NCBI RefSeq assembly: GCF_958298935.1
Contig: NC_084942.1
Span: 18,793,501 to 18,857,500, forward strand
Direction of reading: 5' to 3'
Source of the DNA: Phragmites australis
Taxonomy: Eukaryota > Streptophyta > Magnoliopsida > Poales > Poaceae
Length of the DNA stretch: 64,000 nt
In this document: positions 22,606 to 33,930 of the stretch, in pieces
How positions within the stretch are numbered: position 1 is the stretch's first letter
How the letters are laid out: every line of letters starts with the position of its first letter
Program-made: the position numbers and the translations under genes
Notes under the pieces: model-generated
What the model saw: the letters and a program-made list of their open reading frames with translations, nothing else
Database searches by the model: none
What the model was told of the DNA's origin: nothing

Positions 22606-23125
22606 TCAGCAGTTGCAGGGGCTGCACTTGCAGCCGGAGCCGCAGCTACAGCCATGCCCGGCCTCACCGGACTCGGTGGCCTTCTCGGACGCTTTGACGC
22701 TCCTGCGAAAAGCAGTAGAACAGATTAAAATGAAATTATAATGTGTTTTTGTTGTGTCAAGTGTAGTTTGGTACTTTTTGGGTGAAAAAGTCATGGTGAA
22801 AATCTGTACCCCTTCTCAGGCGAAACACCAAGGACCATGGGTCCTGTGGTGCTGGTGTTCTTCTCTGCCAAGCCATGGTACATAACGCTGTGCCCAGAAA
22901 AAAAAAAATGAACAGAGTTGAAAGGTTTCAGTTTTTGCTGGACCAATAAATGGAAGAAAAATGAGCATACTGTTGCGGCGCTCTCTATATATAATTGTGT
23001 TTGAGCAAATTTTCATACTATAGCTTGATGAATTGAAACATGTATGATCAAAGATATAACCATCAGTAGCAGGTATACCCGCAGCCGCAGCTCCCGCAGT
23101 AGCAGCTTCCACCACAGCAAGACAT
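22606..23125 (-). CDS. Type 1-like plant metallothionein, copy B, three exons, 73 aa
   Basis: Paralogue of copy A with the same gene structure. Exons are 23,125-23,079, 22,887-22,810 and 22,702-22,606, all with GT-AG borders and the same phases. The N-terminal cluster is shorter, with six Cys at 3, 4, 8, 10, 13 and 15, including an adjacent Cys pair. The linker reads [10 protein letters not shown] and VLGVSPEKG, and the C-terminus [16 protein letters not shown] keeps six Cys. The linker YPD triplet of copy A is YHG here. As a member of the family it is expected to bind Zn/Cu in the cytosol. The gene is intact with a good start (GATGTCTTGC). The different Cys spacing from copy A may change metal preference; that is inference. 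Confidence 0.9.
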
Positions 23126-23250
23126 CTTCAAGCTTGTAGTAGTTCTTGTTACCTCAAGTGCTTCTCTGCAGACCTAAGATGCAACTGTACATTGGCTCCA
23201 CTCTTAATGTGTTTCAATCCAATTGGTTGATTGGAACATGGTTCTGTAAA

Positions 23251-23258
23251 TAATTATA
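23251..23258 (-). promoter_or_regulatory. Possible TATA element of metallothionein copy B
   Basis: TATAATTA on the minus strand about 126-133 bp upstream of the ATG, a spacing similar to copy A. It is weaker than the copy A box. Confidence 0.4.
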
Positions 23259-23639
23259 TGCGAATGTTGTTCATTTATGCAGAGAAAAATTCCACATAAT
23301 CATGTGAGTGCCAAACGGATAATCCAGCCGTAAGCATAAGCATTTGTTCACTCTATGAATGATGTTCTTTGGAGACTCTGATGCCATATTTTAATTTCAG
23401 TCTTGAAGCCAACGAATGATATTGTGAGGCATCCTTTTCATAGTAGCAGTGATAATATTTCAGAGTTTTTTGGGGATGGAGAATTTTTTATCTTGTGATG
23501 AACTTACTTAAGGGGGCCATCTAGAGAGGAGAGTGGCCATATTTTGTTGCGCTTTGAAATAGTTTGATCTGACAAAATAACTATGCAAGCTGGATTTTGT
23601 CCTGAATCGAGTTCAAAAGTTTATCGTGTTCCGATTTTT

Positions 23640-24790
23640 ATTTTACATCTAATTGTTACTCAAAGCGATGAAGTACTGCACAGATTGAATTTGAATTAAG
23701 CACTTGTATTAATTTGATTAAAATAGATGAATTATTGCACAAATTGACTTTGAATTTGTTCTATACTGATTCAGTTTGAACTTAGCTATTCGACAGATGG
23801 CTCCAGTTGGTTTCATGACGTATTCTTATGGTTTAATTTAAACGCAAAGAAACAGAAAGAAGACTGCTTTCAATTTTAGCGTTGCTTCCAGAGTTTCCTG
23901 TATAAATAGTGACATCAAATTCAAAAAAGTTTTGCTACTGATCAAAATTTGAGCAGATGTTGTTCTGTGCTTTTTGAGAATCGTTGTGTGGAAATTATAC
24001 AACTAGCAAGTTTCTAGATTTCCAGTTTTGTGATAAGAATCTCATTTCTACCAGATTAGGTTCAATATGAGTTTGTGGGCTCTTTTACGGGATATTCTTC
24101 ATGACCTGTCCTCGAATGAGAAAAAAACATCATTTTCTCGCAAGGAAAAAAGGCCTTAATGATTGAATTCAAAACAAGCTAACATAAATATGGTCGCTTT
24201 CAGTTTGAAGTTTCCACGGCAGCTTGTATTTTAGAAGATGTGGTTTGCAATTGGTCCAAGTTTGGACAGATTTTGTCCAAACTTGGGTGTACTTTTCCAT
24301 ACGTCACATTGAGGAAACATCAAAAGCAAGAACACCATGTTGAATTCTTGTGATAAGGGCCTCGTTTCTATCAAATCAAAATAGATATGTTTTTTTACAA
24401 AATAGTTCCTTGTCCCTTATGGAACTAGTAATCAGAAACTTAGGGTGTAGTTTCTGGTAAAGCAAAACAATGGTTGCTATCAGTTCTGCAGACAAAAAGA
24501 ATTCATAAAGTTTCAGACATATTTCATCAAAGTTAGGAGTGCTCTTTCAGAAATCACAAGAAGAAACAGCGAACACAGCAATATAATTCTATTCTCGTGA
24601 CAAAAGCCTTGTTTGTATCAGACTAGAGCATGAAACATAGATTGATTCAAACAAAAGTTTGAGTTCGTTGCAGTCTCCGGAGCAATATGGAATTTAAAAT
24701 GTGCTTTTCAACTGAATTCAAGTACACGCAGACAAAGCTCTAGTTGCTTTCAGTTCAACGTTGCTTCCACGGCTTGTACAGTTATGGACG
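23640..24790. repeat. Ancient degenerate tandem repeat, units ~265-345 bp, upstream of copy B
   Basis: A motif like TTGCTTTCAGTT...GTTGCTTCCACGGCTTGTA recurs near 23,865, 24,192, 24,472 and 24,736. A second motif like TTGTGATAAGGGCCTCGTTTC recurs near 24,030, 24,349 and 24,597 in the same order. The copies are strongly diverged. There is no coding sequence. A single copy related to the 144-bp unit of copy A lies at about 23,700-23,760. Confidence 0.5.
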
Positions 24791-25155
24791 AAAACTTCAA
24801 ACCGAGTTTCAAAAATTTAATTTCGCCAAAAAATGTCTTTTTTAAAAAACAAAAACAAAATTTACGGTTACATGAAGGTATTCCGTGGTGTTTGGTTCTG
24901 GTGTCCAGCCGTAGGATTTGCTAAGAGCTAGTTTCCAATCATCTAACGAGGGCGTTCATTCACTAGTGCTGAATTATTCAAACAACCGCATTGATTCAAG
25001 TAAAAAATTCGGAAGTGAGATTAGTTGCATTTGAAATTTTAACATAGAACCATCAAGTTGAGTCATCTGCGCAGTATACGGAGTTAGAAATTTATTACGT
25101 CGCAAAAAGAAAGAGGTGGAAACATGTTGAAGAAGAGAAGACGAATAAATACTGT

Positions 25156-25163
25156 AAAAAAAA
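25156..25163 (-). terminator. RNA polymerase III terminator of tRNA-Lys
   Basis: A run of eight T on the minus strand begins 7 bases after the tRNA 3' end. Confidence 0.8.
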
Positions 25164-25170
25164 TAAGGCA

Positions 25171-25243
25171 CGCCCACCGTGGGGCTCGAACCCACGACCA
25201 CAAGGTTAAGAGCCTTGCGCTCTACCGACTGAGCTAGACGGGC
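25171..25243 (-). tRNA. tRNA-Lys, anticodon CUU
   Basis: 73 bases fold into a full cloverleaf on the minus strand. The acceptor stem GCCCGTC pairs with GGTGGGC (two G-U pairs) with discriminator G. A-box TAGCTCAGTCGG, anticodon loop CTCTTAA, and B-box GGTTCGAGCCC are all present. There is no intron and CCA is not encoded, as normal for a nuclear gene. Confidence 0.95.
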
Positions 25244-26105
25244 TTTGTGCTAGAAAGACTACAAAACTCATTGTATCTTATAACAGGCTAAATCTTTCTT
25301 AACAAAAACATAACCGTAATGATCCCATTTACGAAACTAATTTCTCTGATTTATTGTACCCATCCACGAGACATCACAGGACAAAAACATAACCGTAATG
25401 ATCCTGGAGCATCTTGCGGTCTGCACCCTCCTCTCCAGTTTTTCCAGACACTGAACCTGAACCTCAGAGTACCTCTACAACATGTCAAATTGCAGAAAGT
25501 TTTGCCTAAAAGGAAGCGCCTTCGCACGCAAAAGCATCCCTCTGAAGCCACAATGATCCTTTGAAAGTCAAGAAAACTGCGAGTACAGATTCATATACAA
25601 GATTTGATGAGGTCCATCAAAAGGATGTGCACGTTCACACATATAAAACAGAATAGTGTTTTTCGCTTTCAAAAACGTGCATTTCAAGGATTCATGAACC
25701 TGACAAACACCAGAATTTTAGGAGAGTCACGAGTTAGATATGTACCAGTACTGACTATTAAGAACTCATGAAAGTTTGGTTACAATTAATAGGTGTATGA
25801 TACAAGTAGAAATCAAGCAGATCTGCCTGTCAAATGTTACATTCAGCCCTCTGCTACCTATTTCCTGTCTATTCTCTACTTTCTGTCCTAACAATATCTA
25901 AACATTGCTAACATCTACTGCATCTGACAGTTGCCAGAATGGCAATTCTGGTAAAATGATCTTCACAGTAAGTGTAGATGGTTAAGTGCTAGACCAGTTA
26001 TCCATCTATCAGGTACCATTCTTCTGGAGCACGTTACTGTTCAGCCTTATGCGCTAACAAATTACTGCAAAGCTCAATCTGCCGAAGAAAATTAGCTCAT
26101 AATAG
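25244..26105. other. tRNA upstream flank and 3' UTR region of the DUF4378 gene
   Basis: No gene. ACAAAAACATAACCGTAATG occurs twice, at about 25,302 and 25,381. The part near 25,950-26,105 probably contains the 3' UTR of the minus-strand gene. Confidence 0.4.
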
Positions 26106-29100
26106 TCATTCATCAATTGACTCTAACACTATCTGAATAACAACATCATCCAAAAAGTCTTCCACCATCAGATCCTCCAAGTCCAACGCGGCATACTCGG
26201 CGTCATATACCAGGTTCATCCAATTGTCTTTCATCATAAGATCATGTGCCACTATGTCCTCCACCGTCTGGCCTTGCTTCCATTGCAGGCTCAGATAGCA
26301 GCTCACCTTTGCCCACACCTCCTCAAGGACATGAGACCCCATGGGAATCGGTCTGGTTCGTAAATCGAAGCGTGAATGCCATGAGCCAATGACTAGGGAA
26401 GAGTCATATATGTCCAGTAGGACTTCATTGATAAGATCAAAAAGGAGCATATGCCTGACAATATTGTGTGGGTCATCCTTTACCATGCCGAGTTCCTGGC
26501 ATGAGCATTCTGCTTCCTCAAAGATCACAGGGCTGACTGGCTGATTGGATGCATACCAGTCGACCTCGCCGCAGCTGAATCCTGATTTCTTGAGTATGCC
26601 CTTGACATACTGGAAATCAGCCTCATTCTTGTCGCTGACATAAATGTGCAACGGTTCCGCGGCATCTTGTTCGGCAAATTCATGTATAAAGTGGAATTCT
26701 GAATCCAAAGCATCAGTACTTAAGGGCTGCCCTGGCTTGACTAACCACTCTTCATCCTCGAGATCAACACCCTTGGCACCTGATAGTTGTGATGTCTTGA
26801 CCAACCACTCTTCATCCTCTTGATCAGTAGCGTTGACAACACCTGAGCGCTTTAGTGGTGTGACCAGCCACTCTTCATCCTTGAAATTGGCTGCATATGC
26901 TCCTGGGGGCTGTGGTGGCTTGACTAGCCAGTCCTCATCCCCAAGTTGCATGTTTTCGAATGTCGGCTCCGAATCTAAAATTGTGTAAGAAAGGAATACT
27001 GTTACAAGGGTCGAACATATATATTTGTACAATAAAAAGCATACAAGTAATGCTTTTAGAGTTTCAGCATGCTACTGTAAATACAGTTAGTAAAGTAAAA
27101 AACTGCACTTCTGATCGTAAAAGAAGAGATGCTTGGCTAACGCATTATTATTATAAAACAACTGATGCTTCATAGTTTCGAGGCAGCATCTCTAACTTCT
27201 AGCTTTCCTAGTTACCCTCATCCTCATTTTTATGTTTATAGTCTGACTTGCCAAGTTGCCATGGTGCAATGCGATGGTCTGCAGTAATTATGACAGAAAA
27301 ATAAATAATGGACGATCGAGTAGTCATCTGTATCACTTTCTAATCTGTGTGTAAATTTTAATTTTTCAGTAATGAAGGAAATAGGAAACTAATGATCAGC
27401 CATGCACTATTAGTCGTCAAGGGCACACCTCGTCTGCTTCTAGACGCCAAACATAAAAGTGACAAGTGAGAAGTGAACAATGTTTCATTACTACGTAGCA
27501 AATCGGATAGTAGTTCACCTACTACTGTATGAATGCTTGGAGCACTGAACTCTGTAAGTAATACAGGGATATTTTCAGCAGTTATTTAAGAGAAAAATGA
27601 CCTAGAGTTCTGAAATAGTGAAATATATGTATGCATCATGAGTATAATGACCATTATGGAGGTTATGCACATGAAGAATTAATTTTAAAAAATATAATAA
27701 AACTATGAAAAGAGAAACAAAAAAGGAGCACTAAAGTCTTTTTTTCTTGTCGAGGTAACACCATTATAGTGCAAGCTCAGTTTTATAGTAGCTATTCTGT
27801 GTCTGATTGGAAGAAAACATCACAAACATTTTACTACTGATTTTCGCATTGTATAGTAAAACTGAAGGTTCAATATACTTCACCTGCTATAGAACGCTCT
27901 GTAAAACTGCCAGTGCGATCTTGGAAGAAAGAACGATCGAAAGAAGGTAAACTATTGATGCGGCGGTGGGAGAAAGATTGACCAAAAGAAGATAAACTTG
28001 GACTTCGAAGGATGCTACGGAAATCCTCTTCCAAGGAGCCTACAAAAGCAGCTTCTGCCAAAAAAAAAAAAAAGTTATAACAACTTTTAGTATTTCGAAG
28101 AAAGTTTCTCTTAACCTAAACTTTCGTTTGCCCTCTTACCTTCATAATTTAGTTCATGGTGAATATCTCCTGATCTTTCTGTGACATCATCAGGATAGAA
28201 ATTTCCTTCTGAATAGATAACAAAGGAATTAGTTCGGCGTGAAGAAAAGCGATCAGATTCCACATTGTAAGTCTTGGGCCCAATCCGATAATCTAAAACT
28301 TCAGCTGGGACCTCTTGGTGAGGTGAACATAACCGCATCTCTGGAAGAGAAGTTATTCTTTTGAAACCCGTTGGTGGCTTCTTATCTTTTAAGCTCACGC
28401 TGCCTTCCATCGTTATACTTAATCTTTCTGGAGAAACCTTCGAGTCCCTCGAGATTGACTCATACAGTGTTGAATACTTGTCTACTGATTCTGCAATAGA
28501 ATATGATCTTCGTATTTGTTTCTCCTCCTGGACAAACTTCTCTGTGGAGGGGCTCCTGGTAAGTGCAGACATTTTTTGGCCATATGGCAGTTTGTGGAAA
28601 ACTCCATCTTTGGTAATCCGAGCAAGCTCTTTCCGGTTCTCCTTTACAACATCTTTGATCTTCCTACTGATAGCTTTAAAACGACTTGAAGTGGTTCCAG
28701 TTTTCTTCAAGCTTCTTGATTCTGCAAGAGAAACTGCTGAACCATCAACACCGGTAGGCATTCTTGTACTGATGACTTTTGTGGCATCTAGGTCTGAATT
28801 AGGCCTTGAGGGTGACCTTTGGATTTCTGACCTCCTGTTTTTCTCACTGTCACTCCGATCAAATATAGGGTTACGTTTCCCTGATGATCCCCCCGGTCTT
28901 GGAAATGATTCCAATTTGTTCAGTGGTACAACACCACTGGAGGAAGCTTCTTTCCCTTGCTGTTCAGGTGTAACTAGCAATGAAGGATCATGGAGAATCT
29001 TGAGAAATAGTTCCCTGTGTGCATTAAACAGTTCAAGGAAATCCATGAACTCCTGTGAGTGATGAGTTGCAGCATCACGGATTTTCTGCTTGGAGGCCTC

Positions 29101-30253
29101 ATTTTCGCCAGTAAGATCCCTAGGTGCAATCTCACAGGGTGCCTCCAAATCTATGCTATCTTTGCCACCAAGGCTTCCACAAGCCTTGCACGGCTCTTGG
29201 TTAATGGGATGTTGCAGGCTCTCGTGTGACAATGGTGGTTCACTGTGACAAGAACCCATCTCACTGGAGCTCGAGTTGTTCATTGTATGGTAATGGGCAG
29301 CCAACTCGTCAGGAGCCACATAATCAAAGCATTTTGAGTGATGGATTGATCTGGAGCGCAACAGACGTGATGAGGATGGGGAGCTGCTCTTCTTTTGATC
29401 TTTCCTGGGTGTTTTCTTCTTGAACATGAGTGTCCTCCATATGAACATGCGAACCTTTGCCGTTGGAGAAACATTGTTAGTTTCCTTCTGCAAATGAACA
29501 ACACAAATAGAGTTTGAAAAAGATGGTAGAGGTGCGTTAACACTTAACTACTTAACAGAAGACTACACTAATAACTCAAAATATATATGACAAAAATGTT
29601 CTTGTCATTTAGGATCGGCAAGTCGAAAATCATCACAACGGGCTGCAACTCTGCAAAATTCTCAGAGATAGCGAACATGACAATTTTGAGTCATCATTAT
29701 AGTTTTTTTTGGCTCTGCTATTATCTCAACAATAAGGTAGGATTCATCGGTCCATTTCCAGTAGTTCTATGAGGCTTCTGCCTTAAAAGAGAAATGCAGT
29801 TTGTGGCACCTACCGGAATAGTCTCATCTTTTTCACCGCGATTTTTGGGCTTTGGAACTTTCACTCCTACAATAGATGTATCAAAAATTGTAAACACATT
29901 GCAACTTTTTATGACCAAATAAGGAGACATGTCTATCTCAATGAACCCTTGCTGCAATCAGCTAAACAGCAAAGCAAAATCAGACCAAGATCCAATTTGA
30001 AACCAGGGAAAAAGCATGTGAAATCTTTCACTTTTGAATTGGCAATCCTGTAAACATAATAAAAGATTCACCAAACTGCAAAATTGCAGTTAGAAATATG
30101 TAAAACCTTACTGAGGGTATTGTTATTTCCTTCGCTGTGCTTTCGGTAGGCAATCATCTTCGGCATTTGCAACCGTTGGTTGAGGGCAAGGAAGTTGAAC
30201 AAGCCTTCCAGGCAGCCTGGGCTCTTTGTGTCGAACCGCTTGCTCTCGGCCAT
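26106..30253 (-). CDS. DUF4378 / TRM-type (TON1-recruiting-motif-like) protein, five coding exons, 860 aa
   Basis: Coding exons are 30,253-30,112, 29,866-29,814, 29,487-28,140, 28,054-27,884 and 26,974-26,106. All have GT-AG borders and phases that join into 860 codons without a stop. The N-terminus (CLEGLFNFLALNQRLQMPK) is the short conserved start seen in this plant family. Residues ~60-515 are basic and serine-rich, probably disordered, with a conserved KIKDVVKENRKELARITKDG block. At residues 583-652 DEEWLVKP-like motifs repeat four times, with Trp at 587, 607, 628 and 648. The C-terminal ~185 residues (EVDWYASNQPVSP, LLFDLINEVLLDIY, MMKDNW) are a DUF4378 domain. TRM proteins bring TON1/TTP complexes to microtubules and control cell shape and division plane; that role is inferred from the family. 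Confidence 0.88.
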
Positions 30254-30257
30254 TGTT

Positions 30258-31320
30258 CCTGCAAAAGCTGACATCAGCATAGAAGAAGTTAGAATCAAAA
30301 CACCCTAAAGGCAGTCTCAAAATATTGAGATACCCAGATTCCCATTTCCAACTCATAAAAGGTTCAATACTAAAGATGCTACTGGTATCCATCTTTCTCA
30401 GAAGTGAGATGCATCAATCAAATGCTAATTTTTCTTTAACAAAGAAAGACTATCTATGCTCTAGTTTCTATGTAAATCAAATAAAAAAGTTTGACCCAAG
30501 TTCCTTGTAGGGCACATGTTCCATTTGAGGTGATTGTGTGTTATTTTCTTTACGCGCAAAAGCTGTAAACTTTTGGCGTTTATATTTGATATACAACAGT
30601 TCATTTAGGGGGAGATGGTAAATCTGTTACCACAAAATCACTGCGTTTAAAGAAAATACAGAGAAGTATTTTTTAGGGAAAAACACGAAGAAATGTGAAT
30701 ACTAATTTACCAGAAGAAAATTCAGACAAACACGAACACAACACAACCATAAACTGCAGCTAAAAGAGAACATGCCTAAATCTTGCCATGCGTAAATGCG
30801 TTTGTGTCATGCATGGCTTTCTTTTTTCTCATTTCTTTTTTGAGATAATCTCTTACATCGCAATTTCATACCCCTGCCGTTGAAATCGAATGGCAAGTTT
30901 CTACTGAAGATCACAGCCCATGAAATTGCAATTTGCCAAGGATCACACAAGTTTAGGATCGAATAAAATTGAAATAATAGCAATGCCCTAACTACCGAGG
31001 CTAAATCCGAATCCAAAAACCGCATAGCAAGGAAAAGATTGATGTGATTCTTTCTATTTTTTAAAAAAAACAAGGATTGAAAGCGAGAGATCATACCAGG
31101 GAAGAAGGGAAAGATTGCTCTTTTCGTTAGACGTGCAGGCGGAGAAGGGAAAGAAAAGGGGAATGGAGCTCCTCGCCTCCATGGGCTAATGGCTATCTCC
31201 TCCCTTCCGTTTCTCTCTCCTCCCCTAGCGAAACAAACTAAACTGAGCCTTGTTAGTGCGAGGCAGAGAGGAACGCGCTCCTCCTCCTCCTCCTCCTCTC
31301 TCTCTCTCTCTTCTCCCTCC
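30258..31320 (-). promoter_or_regulatory. 5' UTR exon, 5' UTR intron and promoter-proximal region of the DUF4378 gene
   Basis: An acceptor TTTTGCAG|GAACA lies 5 bases before the ATG, and a donor CCTG|GTATGA at 31,097/31,096 closes a pyrimidine-rich leader. This gives an ~838-bp intron in the 5' UTR. A (CTC)n(CT)n microsatellite lies at about 31,278-31,310, as is common near grass transcription starts. Confidence 0.55.
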
Positions 31321-32169
31321 CGTCACTAGTAACAAGAAAACCCTTTTAACAAACTTAGTTTTCCTCTAAGATTAACATGCGCACATACTGTTGCAGGTTG
31401 CCCCTCGTAACACAGATGTTGCTAACCACGTTAGGTAGTAGAATAGGTCTGTTGCTTGTCCGAAGAAACCAATATTATAGCTATACGTCTGTCTCTATAT
31501 GTATTTAGTATAAATTGGATGTACATACGTACTCGCACACAATCACGTGGCTACGATCTTAACACAACATTTAAACTAGATTAGAAGCTTAACTTCTCAT
31601 AGCATGTTCTCTCTTAGCCATCACAAGCTACTGAAGACTACCACGTAATCCTTGGTCTTGCTCGCAGGGTTGTTGCTTAGCTCTCTATATATGATAATTA
31701 TTAGAATAGTTTGGGAATTTAGATAGGACAATTACTTTCCTATTCAGTTGTGTATAATGGAAAATATCGTGGGCTGAGTATTGATCATATTTTCGGTTTA
31801 AATAATTAATAGGGTGCAAAAATAATTTAGGCATGAGTTTTTTTACCATCCTTTGAGAAGTACCAAGAGATACCACTGATTATAACTTAAGATGACTTAA
31901 ATGCTGGTACCTCCGGTATCAAACTCGAAGTTATAATTTTGATACCCCTTGTTACCCTTCTTGTAACTGTAAAAAAAGCTCCTTATCCACAACAACGCAT
32001 TGACATTCAACGAGTGTAAAAAAAAAGAGAGAGAGAGCTTCGAATCCTTCGATGCCATGTTATGTGATGGATGTATTCTCCTGCTCCGTAGGATTACCGA
32101 AAATACAACAATTGTCGTCAAGGGGGAAAAACATTGATTAACGCCTGAAATGGCGTAAACCCGGTTGCT
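31321..32169. other. Intergenic, possible small hairpin repeat
   Basis: No gene. Near 31,855-31,925 GTACCAAGAGATACCAC and CTGGTACCTCCGGTATCA are roughly complementary and could be the ends of a small MITE. A similar GGTACCAAGATATC motif occurs near 44,085. Confidence 0.35.
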
Positions 32170-33036
32170 TTAGTCGACGGCGACGTAGAGGTGGGCCGGC
32201 AGCCTGGTCTCGGCAACGGCGACGAACGGCAGCTTCCGGCGCACCGACAGCCCAACGAACTCCCCCATGCGCACGTCCTCGGGCGCCACCCCGTCCGGCA
32301 GCCGCCACCAGAAAATCCAGAACCCGTGCACCAGGTTCGCCGCGGCCTCCTTCATCGCGAGGTTGTATGCCGGGCACAACCGCTCAAGCCGGAACGCGTC
32401 GGGCCACGACGCCGGGTCGCGCGCCACGGCCCACACGTTCACCAGCACGCGCGTGCCCGTAGGGACCGAGGGACGTCACTAGCCGCCGACCCTCGTGTCC
32501 TCGCGGACGTGGTGCGGGACCAGGAGCGGGCCCACCGGGTGCAGCCGCATCGTCTCCTTCACCACGGCGTCCGCATAGGGGAGCTCCGGAAGGTCGCGCT
32601 CCGAGACCCAGCGCCCGCGGCGCACCACGTCCTCGGCTAGCTGCAGCAGCACGTCCACCAGGGTGTGCAGGATGCCCCTGTAGCCGTAGGAGACGATAGC
32701 GCCGGCGGCCATGGACGGGCGGTCGGCGAGGGTGAGATCGTGGGTCTTGAGGACTAGCCGCGCGACATCCGCGGAGGAGGCAACCTCGGCGTGGAAGGAG
32801 CCGAGCAGGAGGTGCATGAGCGGGCCGTGGCGCGACACGAGCGCGGCTGGTGCGCGGTGCGGCGGGAGCGCGCCCGCCAGCAAACCGAGGCTGCCGAACA
32901 CCGGCCACCCCCGCGGGCTTGGTGGGAGGTTCAGCGCCTTCCGCCGACGGCGCAGCGAGAGGACGGATCTAAGCACGACGACGACGAAGGTGACCACCAA
33001 TGCCACAGCCACGGATATTGTCACTGTGAGCTCCAT
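32170..33036 (-). pseudogene. Cytochrome P450 pseudogene, CYP71-clan (CYP92/CYP71-like), internally deleted
   Basis: Starts with a good ATG at 33,036, a hydrophobic anchor (VAVALVVTFVVVV), an arginine-rich stop-transfer and the LPPSPRGWPVFGSL hinge. It continues to RPSMAAGAIVSYGYRGIL, then jumps to LLQLAEDVV...ELPYADAVVKETMRLHP, so about 200 residues with the oxygen-binding I-helix are missing. The K-helix ExxR (ETMR) survives. After DTRVGG there is a TAG and a frame change, then LVNVWAVARDPASWPDAFR in another frame. The heme loop is collapsed: only RLCPAYNLAMKEAA remains, without the FGxG. The C-terminus LPAHLYVAVD is intact. Full members are ~500 residues. It cannot encode a working enzyme. 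Confidence 0.88.
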
Positions 33037-33206
33037 CACTGGAAATCAATGCCGGATCAAAAAAAAAAAAAGTAGGACTCTCACTCTTGTTCTTCCTCTC
33101 CCCTCCTCTGTTTCTATTTTCTTCCTCCCCTCATATTTTTTTTTCTCTTTCATGCCTAAAACTTAAAAAAGAGACTTAGAGGCTCTGAGGACACCTAGGA
33201 TAGAGC
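33037..33206. other. Spacer between the P450 pseudogene and the LTR element
   Basis: Short A- and T-rich sequence with no gene. AGAGC at 33,202-33,206 directly precedes the LTR and would be the left target duplication, but no matching copy was found at the right end. Confidence 0.4.
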
Positions 33207-33930
33207 TGTCACTGCCATAGGTCTACTTTGAAGGTGGCTAAAAATATCGGTACTACAAAAGAAAAACATACATCAACAGCTCAACGGATCGAAGAAAAAA
33301 AAATAAAAACAATATCTTCTTTTCCTTAAGTTCCGATCCACCCTAGTGCTTCCTTCTCCATTTCCAACCTCCTACTCATCTCGAGTCTAATGATTCTTTC
33401 TAGTCCTTAGTGTTAAGAGTTTATCTCGGCCTAGCGTCAAAATTCTAACCACATGCTGAGTCCTAAGGAGGCACGATTGCCTCACCTATGCGCTTTGATC
33501 GGAAGCGAACCAACGATATGGTTGTGGTCCCATCTCGCCACGTGCAATATAAAAAGGAGGGTTTCTGTGAGGCTTTGGACGCTGAATACATATAACCCTA
33601 ACACAATAATCAGGGCACAGTAGCGAGGCAAAGACTGTCGCCGCCACAGTCGCACCTTGATGCCGGCGATACTGCTCAAGCCGGCTGCCTCTTCGGCATT
33701 GGCATCACGTCTTCACAAACAGTACATCTACATCAACGCGATCCTACACAGAGGGATCCCAATGGCATCTCCTAAAGCCGGTAAGTCTTCACACTTCTAC
33801 TCTTAGGGAGTTCATGCGTTAGTAGTAGTGATTCCTATTAGTTAGACCAATTTTTATGGCTACACTTCGAGTTTTTCTTCCTTAAATAACATGTACTCAT
33901 ACTTGGAACTTGCAATGTATGTATCAGTTG

